The translations under genes were made by a program, and so were the position numbers. Under the pieces are notes generated by a model. It saw only the letters and a list, made by a program, of their open reading frames with translations, ran no database searches and was not told the DNA's origin. This document shows, piece by piece, positions 9,772-21,379 of a stretch of DNA of 64,000 bases; the first letter of the stretch is position 1; the number at the start of each line of letters is the position of its first letter. Location of the stretch: positions 27,660,711 through 27,724,710 of the forward strand of contig OY821741.1 in NCBI GenBank assembly GCA_963682055.1, read 5' to 3'. The DNA is from Primula veris (lineage: Eukaryota; Streptophyta; Magnoliopsida; Ericales; Primulaceae).

Positions 9772-12700
9772 TCTCCTCCGGGTTGATTAGGATTTGCCCT
9801 CAAATCCATATTTTCATTGTCTTCAATGTATGGAGTCAAATCCCGAACATTGAAAGTGTTTGATCCTTGGTATCCTTCAGGTAGTTCAATCTTATATGTG
9901 TTATCGTTGACTTTAGTGAATATCCGAAAAGGACCATCGGCCCTTGCCATAAGCTTTGATTTCCGCAGGTTTGGAAACCGCTCTTTCTTCAACTGCACCC
10001 AAACTAGATCACTTGGTTCGAAAACAACCCGTTTTCGACTTTTATTCGTCACTCGCTCATTGATTTCATTTTGTTTCTCAATCCGTTCTTTCACCTTCTT
10101 ATGTATCTCTTTAACCAACTCGGCTTTCTTTTCTCCATCCGTACTAACCCTCTCGCTGATAGGTAACGGGGATAAATCCAAAGGTGTAATAGGATTAAAA
10201 CCATAAACAATCTCAAAAGGGCTGAGTTTCGTAACCCTATGCACACTACGATTATAAGCAAACTTGGCCATTGCTAGAGCCCCATCAAATGATTTCAGAT
10301 TTTTACCAATAAGACTTCGAAGTAAAGTAGACAAAGTTTGGTTTACTACCTCGGTTTGTCCATCGGTTTGCGGATGACATGCTGTACTAAATAGAAGTTT
10401 AGTACCCAATTTCTTCCACAACGTCTTCCAAAAGTAACTCAAGAACTTGACATCTTGATCCGACACGATTGTTTTCGGAATACCATGTAGTTTCACAACT
10501 TCTCGAAAGAACAAGTCCACAATATGTGATGCATCGTCCGTCTTGTGACACGGGATGAAATGAGCCATTTTTGAAAAACGATCGACTACCACAAAGATCG
10601 AATCCATACCCCGCTGTGTTTTTGGTAATCCCAATACGAAATCCATACTCACATCAACCCAAGGTTGATTCGGTACGGGTAATGGCATGTATAACCCTTG
10701 ATTTGCTTCTTTGCTCTTGGACTTTTTACAAACTACACATTTCTCAACAACCCGATGTACGTCTTTAATCATAGCAGGCCAATAAAAATGTTCTTTGACC
10801 ATTTCCAAAGTCTTCTTTTCCCCAAAGTGTCCTGCCAGACCACCACTATGAGCCTCTCGAACTAACAATTGCCGAACCGAACAATTCGGAATTACAAGCT
10901 TTCCCATCCAAAAGAGATATCCCTTGTGGCGATAAAACCCATTCACGGCCTCTTTCTCACATGCCAAATAGATAGAGGACAAATTTGAATCTTCTGAGTA
11001 CTGATCCTTGATGAGTTCGAACCCAAGCAAGTTCGCACTCATCATCGATATAAGAGCATGTCTTCGAGAAAGAGCATCGGCAACAACATTTGAATTCCCT
11101 TTCTTGAATTTGATAACATATGGAAATATTTCCATAAACTCGACCCATTTCGCATGTCTTCGGTTCAGTTTTGCTTGTCCCTTCAAATACTTTAAAGACT
11201 CGTGATCGGTGTGTATTACAAATTCCTTTGGAAGTAAATAATGCTGCCACACTTCCAACGCTCGTATCAAGGAATAGAACTCCTTATCGTAGGTGGAATA
11301 GTTGAGTCGAGAGCCACCCAACTTTTCACTGAAATAAGCAATTGGTCGCTTGTCTTGTATAAGAACAACCCCTATGCCTACCCCGGATGCATCACACTCG
11401 ATTTCGAAAGTTTTCGAAAAGTCGGGCAGAGCCAAAATTGGAGCCGAGCATAATTTCTCCTTTACTATCTCAAAACTCTTATGAGCAGCTTTATCAAATT
11501 TAAACGCACCATTAACTTTAGTACACTCAGTTAGAGGGGCTAACAAAGTGCTAAAGTTTTTCACAAAACGTCTATAAAATGATGCTAATCCATGAAAACT
11601 TTGAACCTCCGAAACACTAGTCGGCTCAGGCCATTCCTTGATTGCTTTTACTTTCTCCTCATCAACTTCAACACCTCTTTCTGAAACCACAAAACCGAGA
11701 AAGACGACTCGGTCTTGGCAAAAGTCAGATTTCTTCAAATTCCCAAAAAGCTTTTCTCGACATAGAACGTCGAGGACCAGTCGTAGATGCTCCAAATGTT
11801 CGGCAAAGGACTTGCTATAGATAAGTATGTCGTCGAAATAAACAATAACAAACTGCCCAATAAACTTACGTAAGGCATGATTCATCAAACGCATAAAGGT
11901 GCTCGGTGCATTTGACAAACCGAATGGCATAACCACCCATTCAAACAACCCTTGCTTCGTTTTGAAAGCGGTCTTCCACTCGTCATCTTCTTTCATACGG
12001 ATTTGATGGTATCCACTCTTAAGATCAACTTTTGAAAAATATATTGAACCATGCAATTCGTCGAGCATATCATCAAGGCATGGTATTGGATAGCGATACT
12101 TTACAGTAATTTTGTTGATAGCCCGACTATCAACACACATATGCATGCTACCATCCTTCTTTGGTACGAGTAATGCCGAAACCGAACAAGGACTCATCGA
12201 TTCCCGAACGTACCCACGCTCTATCAACTCTGACACTTGGCGATGCAGTTCTTTGGCTTCCTCGGGATTACAACGATAGGCTGGTCGGTTGGGTAAAACA
12301 GCACCGGGAATGAGATTTATTTGATGTTCGATTCCCCGAATCGGTGGCAAACCAGGTGGTAATTCCTCGGGAAATACATCCTCGAATTCCTCCAAAAGTT
12401 TTACAATTTGCGGTGGGAGTGAGGACTTGTCGGTAAGCATAATTTCCCGCATGAGCAACACAAAAATCTGATCCTTGGTACTCAAGGCTCGCTCGACTTC
12501 TCTGCGACTAACAACCAGATTTTCTCGCTTCGTCTTGCCTAAAATATCATTTCGAATTTGCGCCAGTGTAAGTGGTGCAAGAGTATGCTTCCTCCCATTC
12601 TTTTCAAATGAATAAGTATTTTTGAACCCGTCATGAATCACCCTCCGGTCATACTGCCATGGCCGGTCTAAGAGTAAATGACTAGCACTCATAGGTACAA

Positions 12701-14069
12701 CGTTACAAAGAACTTCGTCGGTGTATCGACCAATAGTGAAAGGAACCTTTACTTGCTCGGAGACACGAATATCACCCACCTCGTTAAGCCAACGTAGTTT
12801 GTACGGGCTAGGATGCTTCATCATAGCCAATCCCAATTTCTCCACCAGCGTAGTGGATGCCACGTTTGTACAACTCCCTCCATCGATGATAACTCCGCAC
12901 ACCTTTTCACTCACTCTGCATCGAGTGTGAAATATGTTATCTCGTTGTTCATCGGTAGTGATGGGCTGTACGTTAAGAACGCGCCGAACAACGAGGACAT
13001 CTCCATCTTCAGCCACATCTAAAGAATCCTCATCGTACTTTTGAACTTCCTCCTCGACTTCTTCTTCGCTCTCAATTTCAGATTCTCGGATAATCATAAC
13101 TTTCCGATTTGGACATTCCGAAGCGATATGGCCATGTCCTTGACAACGAAAGCATTTCAAGTCCCGATGCCTCGGGTTAGGTCTTGAAACCTCATCTTTT
13201 TTTGGTGCAGCCATGGGTGCTTTCCCCATGTCAACCCATCCGACACGGTTGGTGGTCGGGACAGTCTTCCCTTCAGTCATAGCGTCGTTTGTGTATTTCC
13301 CACCACTTGGCCGAGAGGAGTATGGCCGGGTGGTGACCTTTCGTTTTCTTTGACGCTCCACTTTCAACGCCAATTTAATCACGTCCTCCAAGAAAACAAA
13401 TGGTTGCAACTCCACTGTATCCGCTATATCATCATTGAGACCCCGTAAGAACCGAGCGATGGTTTGCTCTTGCGGCTCTTGAAGGTTACACCTCATCTTC
13501 GCAGTTTCGAAATTCTTAACATACTCCTCTACGCTCATAGCTCCTTGCCGAAGAGATTGTAAATGTAGGTACAACTCTTGGCGGTAGTACTCCGGTACGA
13601 AACGACGTTGCATAAGCCGTTTCATGATCCTCCAACCTCGGACTTCCTCCTCTCCATCCCGACGCCTCTGCCCTTTCAAATTCTCCCACCACAAATGAGC
13701 ATATTCGGTGAACTCAAGTGCGGCCAAGCGAACTTTCCTCTCCTCGGGTACATCGTAGAATTCAAAAAAAAATTCAACACGCTGCTCCCATTCGAGGTAA
13801 TCTTTGGGCGAACTATTACCCTTGAATGGAGGCATTTTGATGTTCATGTTACGACCGGGATTGTCATAACACCTTTGTTGACGTCTCGGTGCCCCTTCAT
13901 ATTCTTCTTCGGCATAGTCACTCAAGTCACCGGTATGACCTTGGTGACTACGATCATCTTGCATGGCCTCAATTTGGCGCTCAAGCCGATAGATTTTGGC
14001 TTGGTCGAGCGTCATACCTTTTGGAATTCGAGCTACATTTTCGTCGGACTGGTGTGACTTGGTCGACAT
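9525..14069 (-). CDS. CRM gag-pol polyprotein, intact 1514 aa
   Basis: A single uninterrupted ORF whose ATG lies just past the primer site. Domains in order: gag (about residues 85-240); zinc knuckle [14 protein letters not shown] (306-319); retropepsin with VIIDGGSC (393-400, DGG rather than DTG); RT with [29 protein letters not shown] and YFDDILIYS (744-752); RNase H with [10 protein letters not shown]; integrase with an H/C zinc motif ending CVVCKKSK, then [17 protein letters not shown] and [10 protein letters not shown] for the D,D,E triad. No canonical chromodomain is visible. CRM proteins carry a C-terminal CR motif instead, and here the C-terminus is encoded by the LTR. Length is normal for the lineage. 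Confidence 0.96.
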   Translation of the reverse strand: MSTKSHQSDENVARIPKGMTLDQAKIYRLERQIEAMQDDRSHQGHTGDLSDYAEEEYEGAPRRQQRCYDNPGRNMNIKMPPFKGNSSPKDYLEWEQRVEFFFEFYDVPEERKVRLAALEFTEYAHLWWENLKGQRRRDGEEEVRGWRIMKRLMQRRFVPEYYRQELYLHLQSLRQGAMSVEEYVKNFETAKMRCNLQEPQEQTIARFLRGLNDDIADTVELQPFVFLEDVIKLALKVERQRKRKVTTRPYSSRPSGGKYTNDAMTEGKTVPTTNRVGWVDMGKAPMAAPKKDEVSRPNPRHRDLKCFRCQGHGHIASECPNRKVMIIRESEIESEEEVEEEVQKYDEDSLDVAEDGDVLVVRRVLNVQPITTDEQRDNIFHTRCRVSEKVCGVIIDGGSCTNVASTTLVEKLGLAMMKHPSPYKLRWLNEVGDIRVSEQVKVPFTIGRYTDEVLCNVVPMSASHLLLDRPWQYDRRVIHDGFKNTYSFEKNGRKHTLAPLTLAQIRNDILGKTKRENLVVSRREVERALSTKDQIFVLLMREIMLTDKSSLPPQIVKLLEEFEDVFPEELPPGLPPIRGIEHQINLIPGAVLPNRPAYRCNPEEAKELHRQVSELIERGYVRESMSPCSVSALLVPKKDGSMHMCVDSRAINKITVKYRYPIPCLDDMLDELHGSIYFSKVDLKSGYHQIRMKEDDEWKTAFKTKQGLFEWVVMPFGLSNAPSTFMRLMNHALRKFIGQFVIVYFDDILIYSKSFAEHLEHLRLVLDVLCREKLFGNLKKSDFCQDRVVFLGFVVSERGVEVDEEKVKAIKEWPEPTSVSEVQSFHGLASFYRRFVKNFSTLLAPLTECTKVNGAFKFDKAAHKSFEIVKEKLCSAPILALPDFSKTFEIECDASGVGIGVVLIQDKRPIAYFSEKLGGSRLNYSTYDKEFYSLIRALEVWQHYLLPKEFVIHTDHESLKYLKGQAKLNRRHAKWVEFMEIFPYVIKFKKGNSNVVADALSRRHALISMMSANLLGFELIKDQYSEDSNLSSIYLACEKEAVNGFYRHKGYLFWMGKLVIPNCSVRQLLVREAHSGGLAGHFGEKKTLEMVKEHFYWPAMIKDVHRVVEKCVVCKKSKSKEANQGLYMPLPVPNQPWVDVSMDFVLGLPKTQRGMDSIFVVVDRFSKMAHFIPCHKTDDASHIVDLFFREVVKLHGIPKTIVSDQDVKFLSYFWKTLWKKLGTKLLFSTACHPQTDGQTEVVNQTLSTLLRSLIGKNLKSFDGALAMAKFAYNRSVHRVTKLSPFEIVYGFNPITPLDLSPLPISERVSTDGEKKAELVKEIHKKVKERIEKQNEINERVTNKSRKRVVFEPSDLVWVQLKKERFPNLRKSKLMARADGPFRIFTKVNDNTYKIELPEGYQGSNTFNVRDLTPYIEDNENMDLRANPNQPGGDDVHHVVLDSDAKLNIPHMGPVTRSKSKKLEVGNELLMTKEIAHLIALNSSFTNTSNLGYFEKRNNPIHESTHSLILSGQSH
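9772..9785 (-). other. CRM polypurine tract
   Basis: On the minus strand CCGGAGGAGA lies immediately before the 3' LTR. It is also inside the open gag-pol frame, so it both codes and primes plus-strand synthesis. Confidence 0.75.
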
Positions 14070-14073
14070 CCTT

Positions 14074-14085
14074 GCTCTGATACCA
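14074..14085 (-). other. CRM primer-binding site, tRNA-iMet
   Basis: The minus strand reads TGGTATCAGAGC, a perfect match to the initiator tRNA-Met complement, three bases after the 5' LTR and only a few bases before the gag ATG (14069). The leader is therefore extremely short. Confidence 0.95.
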
Positions 14086-14088
14086 ATA

Positions 14089-14793
14089 TGATGTGCCCGG
14101 GATGCTAAGATGTCGGTAGGTCACTGAATTTTAGGAGAAATCAAGAGAGAAAACCAACTCTTCGTGTTTGATAAGCCGAAGGCGCCACAAACAAGATGGG
14201 TTGGGGTTCTAATGAAACAAGCTTGATAAGCCCAAAGGCGCCACAAACAAGTTCCGTTAGGATGATTCACCACACTCCGGAGACAGAAGAAGGGGAGTGA
14301 TAAGAATCGGGGTTTAACTCGCCACTAACAATCTGAATTCCACAAATTGCAAGATAAGAGAAAAGGATAAAACAAGCAAAAAGCTTAATTCTTTATATCA
14401 CTCTGGATATCTTATAACTTGATACATGTGGCTTTATATATAGCCAAAAATGTCATACTTAAGATAGGATAAGATCAACAACTTAGATTACATGAATCTA
14501 GTTAGATACATGCATAGAAACCCTTTACACTTATCTATAATATTAATTAATGACTTTGACCACTTAGAATCAAGGAATGTGTAGATTCATGAATCGGATT
14601 ATTGCGCTTCTCGAAATAGCCAAGATTCGACGTATTGGTAAAGCTGTTGTTCAAAGCTATTAAATGAGCTATTTCCTTTGTCATTAGCAGCTCATTACCT
14701 ACTTCGAGTTTCTTAGATTTTGAACGAGTAACCGGACCCATATGAGGAATATTTAGCTTAGCATCTGAATCTAACACAACATGATGCACATCA
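14089..14793 (-). mobile_element. CRM 5' LTR
   Basis: Same ends and length as 9067-9771. It contains the promoter that would drive the element. Its first part (14789-14547) repeats the 80-codon C-terminal reading frame, but here it is only an LTR copy and not a gene. Confidence 0.96.
14433..14441 (-). promoter_or_regulatory. TATA box in CRM 5' LTR
   Basis: The minus strand reads TATATAAAGCC about 355 bp into the LTR. The 3' LTR copy at 9411-9419 also keeps a TATATAAA. It is the best candidate for the U3/R boundary signal. Confidence 0.6.
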
Positions 14794-14798
14794 CATGT

Positions 14799-14982
14799 GA
14801 TCTCGGAAGAAGGGGTAAAGGTGGATGCAACGAAAATTGAGGCGGTTTCGAAATGGGCACAACCGAAAAATGTGTTCGAGATTCAAAGTTTCTTGGGTTT
14901 AGCGGGATACTATCGACGGTTCATCAAGGATTTCTCGAAGTTGGCGACTCCAATGACTTACCTTACCAAGAAGGGGGTGTAG
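14799..14982 (+). pseudogene. Tekay RT end / RNase H start, resumed after CRM insertion
   Basis: Pol resumes with ISEEGVKVD, then SFLGLAGYYRRFIKDFSKLA, the RT-to-RNase H connection. A TAG at 14980 replaces a Lys codon after LTKKGV. The frame is open beyond it (FVWSEACEKAFLELKK) until a frameshift near 15045. Confidence 0.88.
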
Positions 14983-15085
14983 TTCGTATGGAGTGAGGCT
15001 TGCGAGAAAGCTTTCCTAGAGCTCAAGAAGCGGTTGACTAGTTCTCTCCATACTAGTTATTCCCAAGCAAGGGAAGGGTTACCAA

Positions 15086-16996
15086 ATGTATTGCGATGCT
15101 TCGAAGGAAGGTTTGGGTTGCGTCTTGATGCAAGACGGAAAAGTTATCACATATGCTTCGCGACAACTAAAGATTCACGAAAAGAACTATCCGACTCATG
15201 ACCTAGAGCTAGCGGCAATAGTTCATGCGTTGAAGATATGGAGGCATTATCTGTTCGGGGAAAAGTTCGAAGTGTTCTCGGATCACAAGAGATTAGGGCA
15301 TATTTTTACCCAACTTGATCTAAATATGCGACAACGACGATGGATGGAATATCTGGAACAGTACGACTACGACTTACACTATCACCCGGGAAAGGCCAAT
15401 GTAGTGGCGGATGCTTTGAGTCGAAAGTCCCATGCGACCTTAGCGCATGTGACGGTCGACGAATGGAGGATGATGGGAAAAGTGAACGAGTTCAACCTGG
15501 AGTTGGGGAACGTTAATGAAGAGACCTTGTACACAATAGTGGTACAACCGGAACTTGCGAGTAGGGTTCTGGAAGCGCAAGAGGGGGACGAGAAAGTGGA
15601 GAATTTTGAGAAACAGATGAGTTCGAGTGAAGGATTAGATGGTTGGATGAAAGGAACCGATGGAGGACTACGTTTTAAGGGAAGGACTTATGTGACAGAA
15701 AACATGAGGAACGAGGTATTAAAGGAGTTTCACCACTCCCGATTAGTCATTCATCCCGGTGGGACGAAAATGTATCACGATGCGAAGAGACAATTTTGGT
15801 GGCCCAGGACGAAACGAGATGTAGCTTCATATGTTAGCAAGTGCCTAACTTGCCAGCAAGTGAAGGCGGAACATCAAAGACCGGCGGGTATGCTCCAACC
15901 TTTACCGGTGGCGGAATGGAAGTGGGAAAGGATAGCAATGGATTTTGTGACCAACTTACCTAAGTCGGTAAGTGGGAATGACGCTGTGTGGGTTGTGGTC
16001 GACCGTTTGACCAAATCCGCACACTTCATTGCAATCAAGATGACGAATTCGGTGGAAATCTTGGGACGAAAGTATATTAAGGAAATTGTTAGACTTCATG
16101 GGGTGCCGATTTCGATAGTATCGGATCAAAACGCGAGGTTTGTGTCGAGGTTCTGGGGCGCATTGCAAAATGCCTTAGAGACCAAGTTGACAATAAGTAT
16201 GGTGTTTCATCTCCAAACAGATGGACAATCGGAGCGGACTATCCAAGTGCTAGAGGATATGGTGCGCGCATGTGTGAATAACTTCAAGGGAGGCTGGGAA
16301 AGCCATCTACCCTTAGTTGAGTTTGCTTATAATAATAGCTTCCAAGCTAGTATTGGCATGGCACCTTTCGAGGCTTTATACGGGCGGCCGTGTAGGTCTC
16401 CGGTGTGTTGGACCGGGGTGGGAGAAGCGGAAATGTTAGGACGGCAATGGATTCAAGAGACGACAGAAAAGATTAATTTAATTCCACAAAGGCTTGAGAC
16501 GGCTCGAACTAGGCAAAAATGTTATGCGGATAAGAGGAGGAGACCTTTGGAATTCGAAGAGGGGGATCAAGTATTTTTGCAAGTTTCGCCAAGGAAGGGG
16601 ATTATGAGGTTTGGCTCTAAAGGGAAGTTGAGCCCGAGATTTATCGGACCATTTGAGATCGTGGACCGAGTTGGAGAAGTTGCATACCGGTTGGACTTGC
16701 CACCAAAGTTGGCGGGGGTTCACCCGGTGTTCCATGTGTCAATGTTAAAAAAGTATCATCACGACCTTTCACACGTGATGGACTTTGAGGACATTGAGGT
16801 TAGTGCGGATGTGACCTACGAAGTGGGACCTATGAGGATTATCGATGTGCAAGAGAAGGAACTTCGAGGAAAAACGATTAGATTGGTAAAGGTGGTTTGG
16901 AAACACCACGGGGCCGAGGAAACAACTTGGGAACGCGAGGATGAGATGAAGAGGAAGTATCCTAATCTCGACTTTTCTTTAGGTACTTTTCTTTAG
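15086..16996 (+). pseudogene. Tekay RNase H, integrase and chromodomain
   Basis: A 636-codon open stretch. RNase H keeps D4 (YCDAS), E41, D66 (FSDHK) and the connection ADALSRK. The integrase zinc motif runs from HHSRLVIHPG to CLTCQQ (residues 216-257). The catalytic triad is D286 (MDFVTNLP), D347 (VSDQNARF) and E383 (GQSERTIQ), with the usual 35-residue D-to-E gap. A C-terminal chromodomain (about 575-630, VVWKHHGAEETTWE) would steer integration to modified chromatin. The stretch itself has no stop, but it is cut off from gag and RT by upstream lesions. Confidence 0.93.
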
Positions 16997-17008
16997 ATGC
17001 ATTCTAAT

Positions 17009-17050
17009 TTCGGGACGAAATCTCTTTATCGGGGAAGAGTTGTAACGCCT
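17009..17050 (+). other. Second polypurine/LTR-start-like junction
   Basis: TTCGGGACGAAAT, a purine tract GGGGAAGAG and TTGTAACGCC appear just after the pol stop. The same order (TTTCGGGATGAAAT, GGAGGG, TTGTAACATCC) recurs at the real junction at 17397-17440. This looks like an ancestral or duplicated polypurine-LTR junction. Confidence 0.65.
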
Positions 17051-17130
17051 AGAGTTGGAGTTTATTTTACTAGAGTTAGAGTTTATTTTATTAGAGTTGG
17101 AGTTTATTTTATAAGAGTTTAGTTTACTAG
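17051..17130 (+). repeat. 21-bp tandem repeat, about four units
   Basis: Units AGAGTTGGAGTTTATTTTA start at about 17051, 17072, 17093 and 17114. They lie between the two LTR-start-like junctions in the Tekay 3' region. Confidence 0.85.
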
Positions 17131-17396
17131 AAAGACCCGTACATTGAGTCTTGGGGACGTTTTGGAGTTGTTGAGTTGTTGCCTTTTATTCTGTTTGATA
17201 ATTGATTATGTGTTTACCTTATTTGAGCTTCTTAGATGTTCTTCATGTACTTGAGTTATGGATTGTGGAGTTGGTACGGGTTGTGAACCCTGCGTATTTT
17301 ATTTCTTGAATTATGACACGAATTGCACGTTTTAAATTTTTATGGGCTTATTTATTAAAGTGTATAATTTCTGGGTATAGTTGTTTAGAGAGGAAA

Positions 17397-17429
17397 TTTC
17401 GGGATGAAATTCTTTTAAGGAGGGTTAGT
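17397..17429 (+). other. Tekay polypurine tract
   Basis: AAGGAGGGTTAGT lies immediately before the TGTAACATCC start of the 3' LTR and would prime plus-strand synthesis. The 17131-17396 stretch before it is AT-rich and holds nothing else recognisable. Confidence 0.8.
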
Positions 17430-19257
17430 TGTAACATCCTGTATTTTTATAAATGGTTTTATTTATGATTTAATTTATCCAAAAATGTTTTATACAAATT
17501 TTATCAAAAACCGATCACTCGACTCATTTTTAGCCAAAAACCGAAACTCTTCCGAAAAACTTTATTTTAAAAACCTGTTACTAATTTTATAAATAAAAAG
17601 GACCCAATAGATTTGTTTCTAAAAATTTGTTATTTTTGAGTAGTAAAACAATATTTTTGGATTTAGAGTTAACTTTTAGAACTTTGGGGATCAAATAGTT
17701 CGTCACCACAAACTTTCTCAAAACAGTTTTTACATCTTCAAATCAGCCCACTTTTTCAAAGCAGTAACCTAAAACAAAGAGGAAAGAGAGAAAAAGAGAG
17801 AAAAGGGAGATTTCAAAGCTTAGGAAGAAGAAGAGGAAACCACCACTAGCGGGTTCTTACCGGAAGCATCTCCTCTACGCTCTAAGGTAACGGGGGTTAT
17901 CCATTGCGACTAGACGAGGGTGTATGTTAGGATTAGGTTTTGCGTTTATTATAAATTGGGGGGTTTTGCCGTTGATATTAATTATGTTCTTAAATTGTTA
18001 ATTGGGGTTTAGTTGTTGTATTTTTAATTCCATTAATTGAATTGTAGAATTTGAGACTTTAGACATATTAATTTCGAATTAATGAGATTATGGATGGGTT
18101 TGCATGTTTTATCTGTTGATTATGTGATTATATAGTTGTTGATGAAATTGGGTAAATTTATGTTGAATAAAGATGAATTGTAGTTTATCCATACAAGGTG
18201 TTTGTTAAAATGTCTGAATGAGATTTTATGTTGTTGGAGTTGTTTGGCTAGTTGTGAATCTAGTACCTATGATTATGGGTTATGTTGAATTACGTTAAAG
18301 TGACGTATGAGAATGTGATAATTGAATGGTTTAATATTATTGGCCGAGGCCTTGTGATTTAGATTAATAGCAATGGTCTATGTCTCTTCCTAATTCCGGG
18401 GACAATAGACGGCCGAGGGGATAGGGAATGATTCGTCTTACGGACTGGGGCGAGTGGCATGAGAGGTCCTAGTGTGCACTCTATTTACTTTTATGTTAGC
18501 AATGGTCTCTGTCTCTTCCTAATTCCGGGGACAGTAGACGGCCGAGGGGATAGGGAATGACTCGTCTTACGGACTAGGACGAGTGGCATGAGAGGTCAAA
18601 GTGCGCACTTTAAATCTACTTTTATGTTAGCAATGGTGTATGTGTCTTCCTAATTCCGGGGACATAAGACGGCCGAGGGGATAGGGAATGACCTACCTTA
18701 TGGACTGGGGTAGGTGGCGTGAGAGGTCCATGTTTGCTATAGATGTTTATTTAATTTATTTCGTTGTACGATGTTATTACTATTTCTTCTTATACGTTGA
18801 TTATCGTAGTTGTTATTTGTGAGTTCTTGCATTTATGTGATGGAGTGACGGTATTTTGTGGTGCCGTCCCGTCTATGTATGTGCGTGGGACTAACCGTTA
18901 CAGTTTTGTCTTTCAGGTACAACTTAGGTTGAGGCGTTGGTTAGGAACATTAGCAAGATATCGCATGGGCTCGGGGCTTCTTTCTATTGCTTTCTTTTTC
19001 TTAGACTATATTTTTTTAAGGTTGTAGCCTACGGGCAAATTAATTTCGTTGTCTTCTTTTCATATAACTTTGTTAAAAATCATCTCGTCTTGTAGCCGTG
19101 TTTGGCAAAACTTTTTATTTATTTATTCGTTAATTGTTCCTTTATCTCGCAAATTATTTCCTTTTAAAAGTTAAATTTTGTACCAACAGGTCTTATTCCT
19201 TTTGTTTAAAAAGGTCACGCATTGATGTTCTTGTTTTCCGGATTTTGGGGTGTGACA
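17430..19257 (+). mobile_element. Tekay element 3' LTR
   Basis: 1828 bp, from TGTAACATCC to TGTGACA, followed by the CGAGC duplication. It differs from the 5' LTR at about 53 positions plus a few single-base indels. The roughly 130-bp units are at 18370, 18499 and 18630. Confidence 0.96.
18370..18735 (+). repeat. About 130-bp repeat, three units, inside the 3' LTR
   Basis: Units start at 18370, 18499 and 18630, with the same spacing as in the 5' LTR. Each has GCAATGGT, GGCCGAGGGGATAGGG and GAGAGGTC landmarks. Confidence 0.92.
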
Positions 19258-19771
19258 CGAGCACTCATTCAATACCCAATGTTGGGGTTTAAGCATGGAT
19301 TCTGTGCCACTATGGCTTTTCCAAATAGTCCTAGGCAACATTATCTCCTCTGTGAGCATCCGCTTATACTCATTGGGGTTACGTTCAAAGTCATAGACTA
19401 TATTTGACCACTCAATAGTAGGACAACCGCGTGGTCATACCACATCCTCTTCCCTTTCTGGGATATCTTAACACCCCTAAACTTCGTCTGAAACACATCT
19501 TCACTGCAATCACCCATATAGTCGCTAGCATCTCCACATAAATTACATGGTTATACGGCCTAGCTATCACCAAATTTTTCCATCCCCTTTGGAAAAGCCA
19601 ATTAACCTCACTATATTCAAAATCCGCAACTACTAATTCCTGTTCAGCTTGCGCTTTCCAAAGTTCCATTATCCCCGCAAACTTATATGTTGCATTGTTT
19701 ATCGGTAGTTTTACCTTTTTAGCAACATCCTCTTGCAATAAATTTCTATTTGCCACCCCCATTCGACCCAA
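19258..19771 (-). pseudogene. Third ORF of Athila-like element 1, 5' part
   Basis: A minus-strand ORF from 19771 (MGRMGVANRNLLQEDVAKK), then IVYDFERNPNEYKRMLTEE and QHWVLNECS in a second frame, with a frameshift near 19440. The last codons run into the CGAGC duplication and stay open in the left flank at 3499, so one ORF was split by the Tekay insertion. It is downstream of pol, the env position in Athila elements. I see no signal peptide or membrane segment. Function is unknown. Confidence 0.55.
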
Positions 19772-20451
19772 TTGTTTGTTTTAACAAATAATGGAAGAAA
19801 TAGCTCAAACCCTAAATCGAAAAATTTCAATAAAAGGTGACGTATACTTACCAAATACAAAATTGAACACCGGGGTTTTGTTGGGGACACCTTAAAACCT
19901 AGGAAAGCAACCTTAGATTGCTTGATTTTATTGCCAGAAGAGAAATCAAGAATAAGGCCTTTTTATGATTTTGTTTGGATTGGAGTGAATTTGGTTGAGT
20001 ATTGGTGATTTGAGGTTTGTGTTGGAGTTTTTAGGGTGTTGGTGATGATATAGTTTGTTTTGGAAGAGCGGGTTGGTGATTTTTTGCTAAAATTGTAGAA
20101 AGAGGGGAGGAGGTTTTGTGTATTAATGGAGAAAGTGGGGAGAAAGATTGGAGAAAAGGAGTTTAACACGCGTAGACTTGACTGGTCAAGTCCTGTGTAT
20201 TTTTTTGATTTCCGTCTCTTTTCCATGTTTAACTCAAACATCCATTTATTTCACATGTTCAAATTTTTTTTCCGAAGTTATCATTGTAAAAATAACATTA
20301 TCCCTTTTTTTTATTATTATATTTTTTTAAAAATAGTAGTATCTCTTCCCCCAAACTTAAAATGCATCATCCCCACTGTTAGACATTCCGGGTACCGTAT
20401 CCAAACAACTTTTTAGGATAAAATACTACTTAAAAATAAATTAGCCCGGTG
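19772..20451 (-). other. Spacer between pol and third ORF of element 1
   Basis: On the minus strand this is a pyrimidine-rich, leader-like stretch with no convincing ORF. CTTGAC-TG-GTCAAG (20177-20190), a W-box-type palindrome, sits near its upstream end. It could hold a promoter or splice acceptor for the third ORF; that is inference. Confidence 0.4.
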
Positions 20452-21360
20452 TTAAAAATGTGATGGTGGGTCGACCAGGTCTTCCCACTCAATGTAATTC
20501 AGGTCTTCTGAATTCTCGAGGTACGGTTTAGCCCGTTGGCCATTTACTACAAAATTGTCACTCCCTTTAATATTGCTAAGTCCTAGGACACCATTTACAA
20601 AAACCTTTGTTATAACATAGGGTGATGTCCATCTTAACTTAAGTTTCCATGGAAATAGATGTAACATATAATTGTATAACACGACTTATTGTCCCACAAA
20701 GAAGTCCTTCCTAATAGTTATTTTATCATGAGCTTTTTTCATTTTCGATTTTGAGATTCTTGCATTCTCATATGCATCATTACGAATCTCCTCCATTTTC
20801 AAAATTTGCAACTTCCGATGCAAACCTGAGTCGTCCAAATTTTCTTTCATTTTTCTGATCGTCCAGAAAGTTTTATGTTCTAGTTAAACTGGTTAGTGAC
20901 ATGCTTTTTCATAAACCAATTGATATGGTGATGTACCAAGTATAATTTTATAAGTAGTTCTGTGTGCCCATAATGCATCAACCAGTCGTACCGACCAATC
21001 TTTCCAATTTGGGTTCACTTTTTTTTCAATAATTTTCTTTATTTCCTTATTGGATAACTCAGCTTGACCATTAGTTTGAGGATGCTAAGTCCTGCTCATT
21101 TTTTGCAACACTCCATAACTTCTCATAAGATTATATACCGTCCGGTTACAGAAATGGGTCCCCTGATAACTACATGAGGCATGCCAAATCTTGCAAAGAT
21201 ATTCTCTTGAAGAAAATCCATGACCACCGTGTGATCAGTTGTTCTCGTGGCTATGACTTATACCCATTTGGAGACATAGTCGACTGCCACTAGGATGTAT
21301 TTGAACAAATACGGCTCGTCCCAAAAGAAATTTCTCAAAAATTTTAACAATTTTCCTTTA
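20452..21360 (-). pseudogene. Athila-like element 1 integrase (decayed)
   Basis: The core is seen as VAVDYVSKWV and DFLQENIFARFGMP on the minus strand (about 21130-21300). The C-terminal part LFPWKLKLRWTSPYVI with VNGQRAKPYL ends near 20452, where Athila pol normally ends. Many stops and frameshifts are present and the full D,D,E triad cannot be assembled. It lies between RNase H and the third ORF. Confidence 0.82.
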
Positions 21361-21379
21361 TCTGGATTCGACCAATTCC

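Larger units (their letters stand above)
9067..14793 (-). mobile_element. CRM-lineage chromovirus, full length and intact
   Basis: A 5727-bp Ty3/gypsy element on the minus strand with two 705-bp LTRs, a perfect tRNA-iMet primer site, a purine-rich tract, one open gag-pol and a CATGT duplication. Integrase wording such as [19 protein letters not shown] and the coding region running into the 3' LTR fit the CRM (centromeric retrotransposon) lineage. Only about 10 differences separate the LTRs. It sits inside Tekay pol in the opposite orientation, so it is the youngest insertion recognised here. All visible parts look functional; present activity cannot be judged from sequence. Confidence 0.95.
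3500..19257 (+). mobile_element. Tekay (Del) lineage chromovirus, full length, with nested CRM insertion
   Basis: This Ty3/gypsy element has two 1828-bp LTRs, a tRNA-iMet-type primer site, one gag-pol reading frame with a C-terminal chromodomain, a polypurine tract and a perfect CGAGC duplication. The order gag, protease, RT, RNase H, integrase, chromodomain and the chromodomain ending fit the Tekay/Del lineage. The coding frame has three in-frame TGA codons, a TAG, at least three frameshifts and the CRM insertion at 9062-14798, so it cannot act on its own. I count about 53 differences between the LTRs (roughly 3 percent). Confidence 0.96.

Noticed and set aside
9817..10206. Plus-strand ORF of 129 codons opposite CRM pol
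   Set aside because: Shadow of the intact 1514-codon frame on the other strand; no family likeness.
13578..14057. Plus-strand ORF of 159 codons opposite CRM gag
   Set aside because: Also a shadow of CRM gag-pol; composition follows the antisense of gag.
14547..14789. 80-codon minus ORF
   Set aside because: It is the 5' LTR copy of the CRM polyprotein C-terminus, upstream of the primer site, not a gene.
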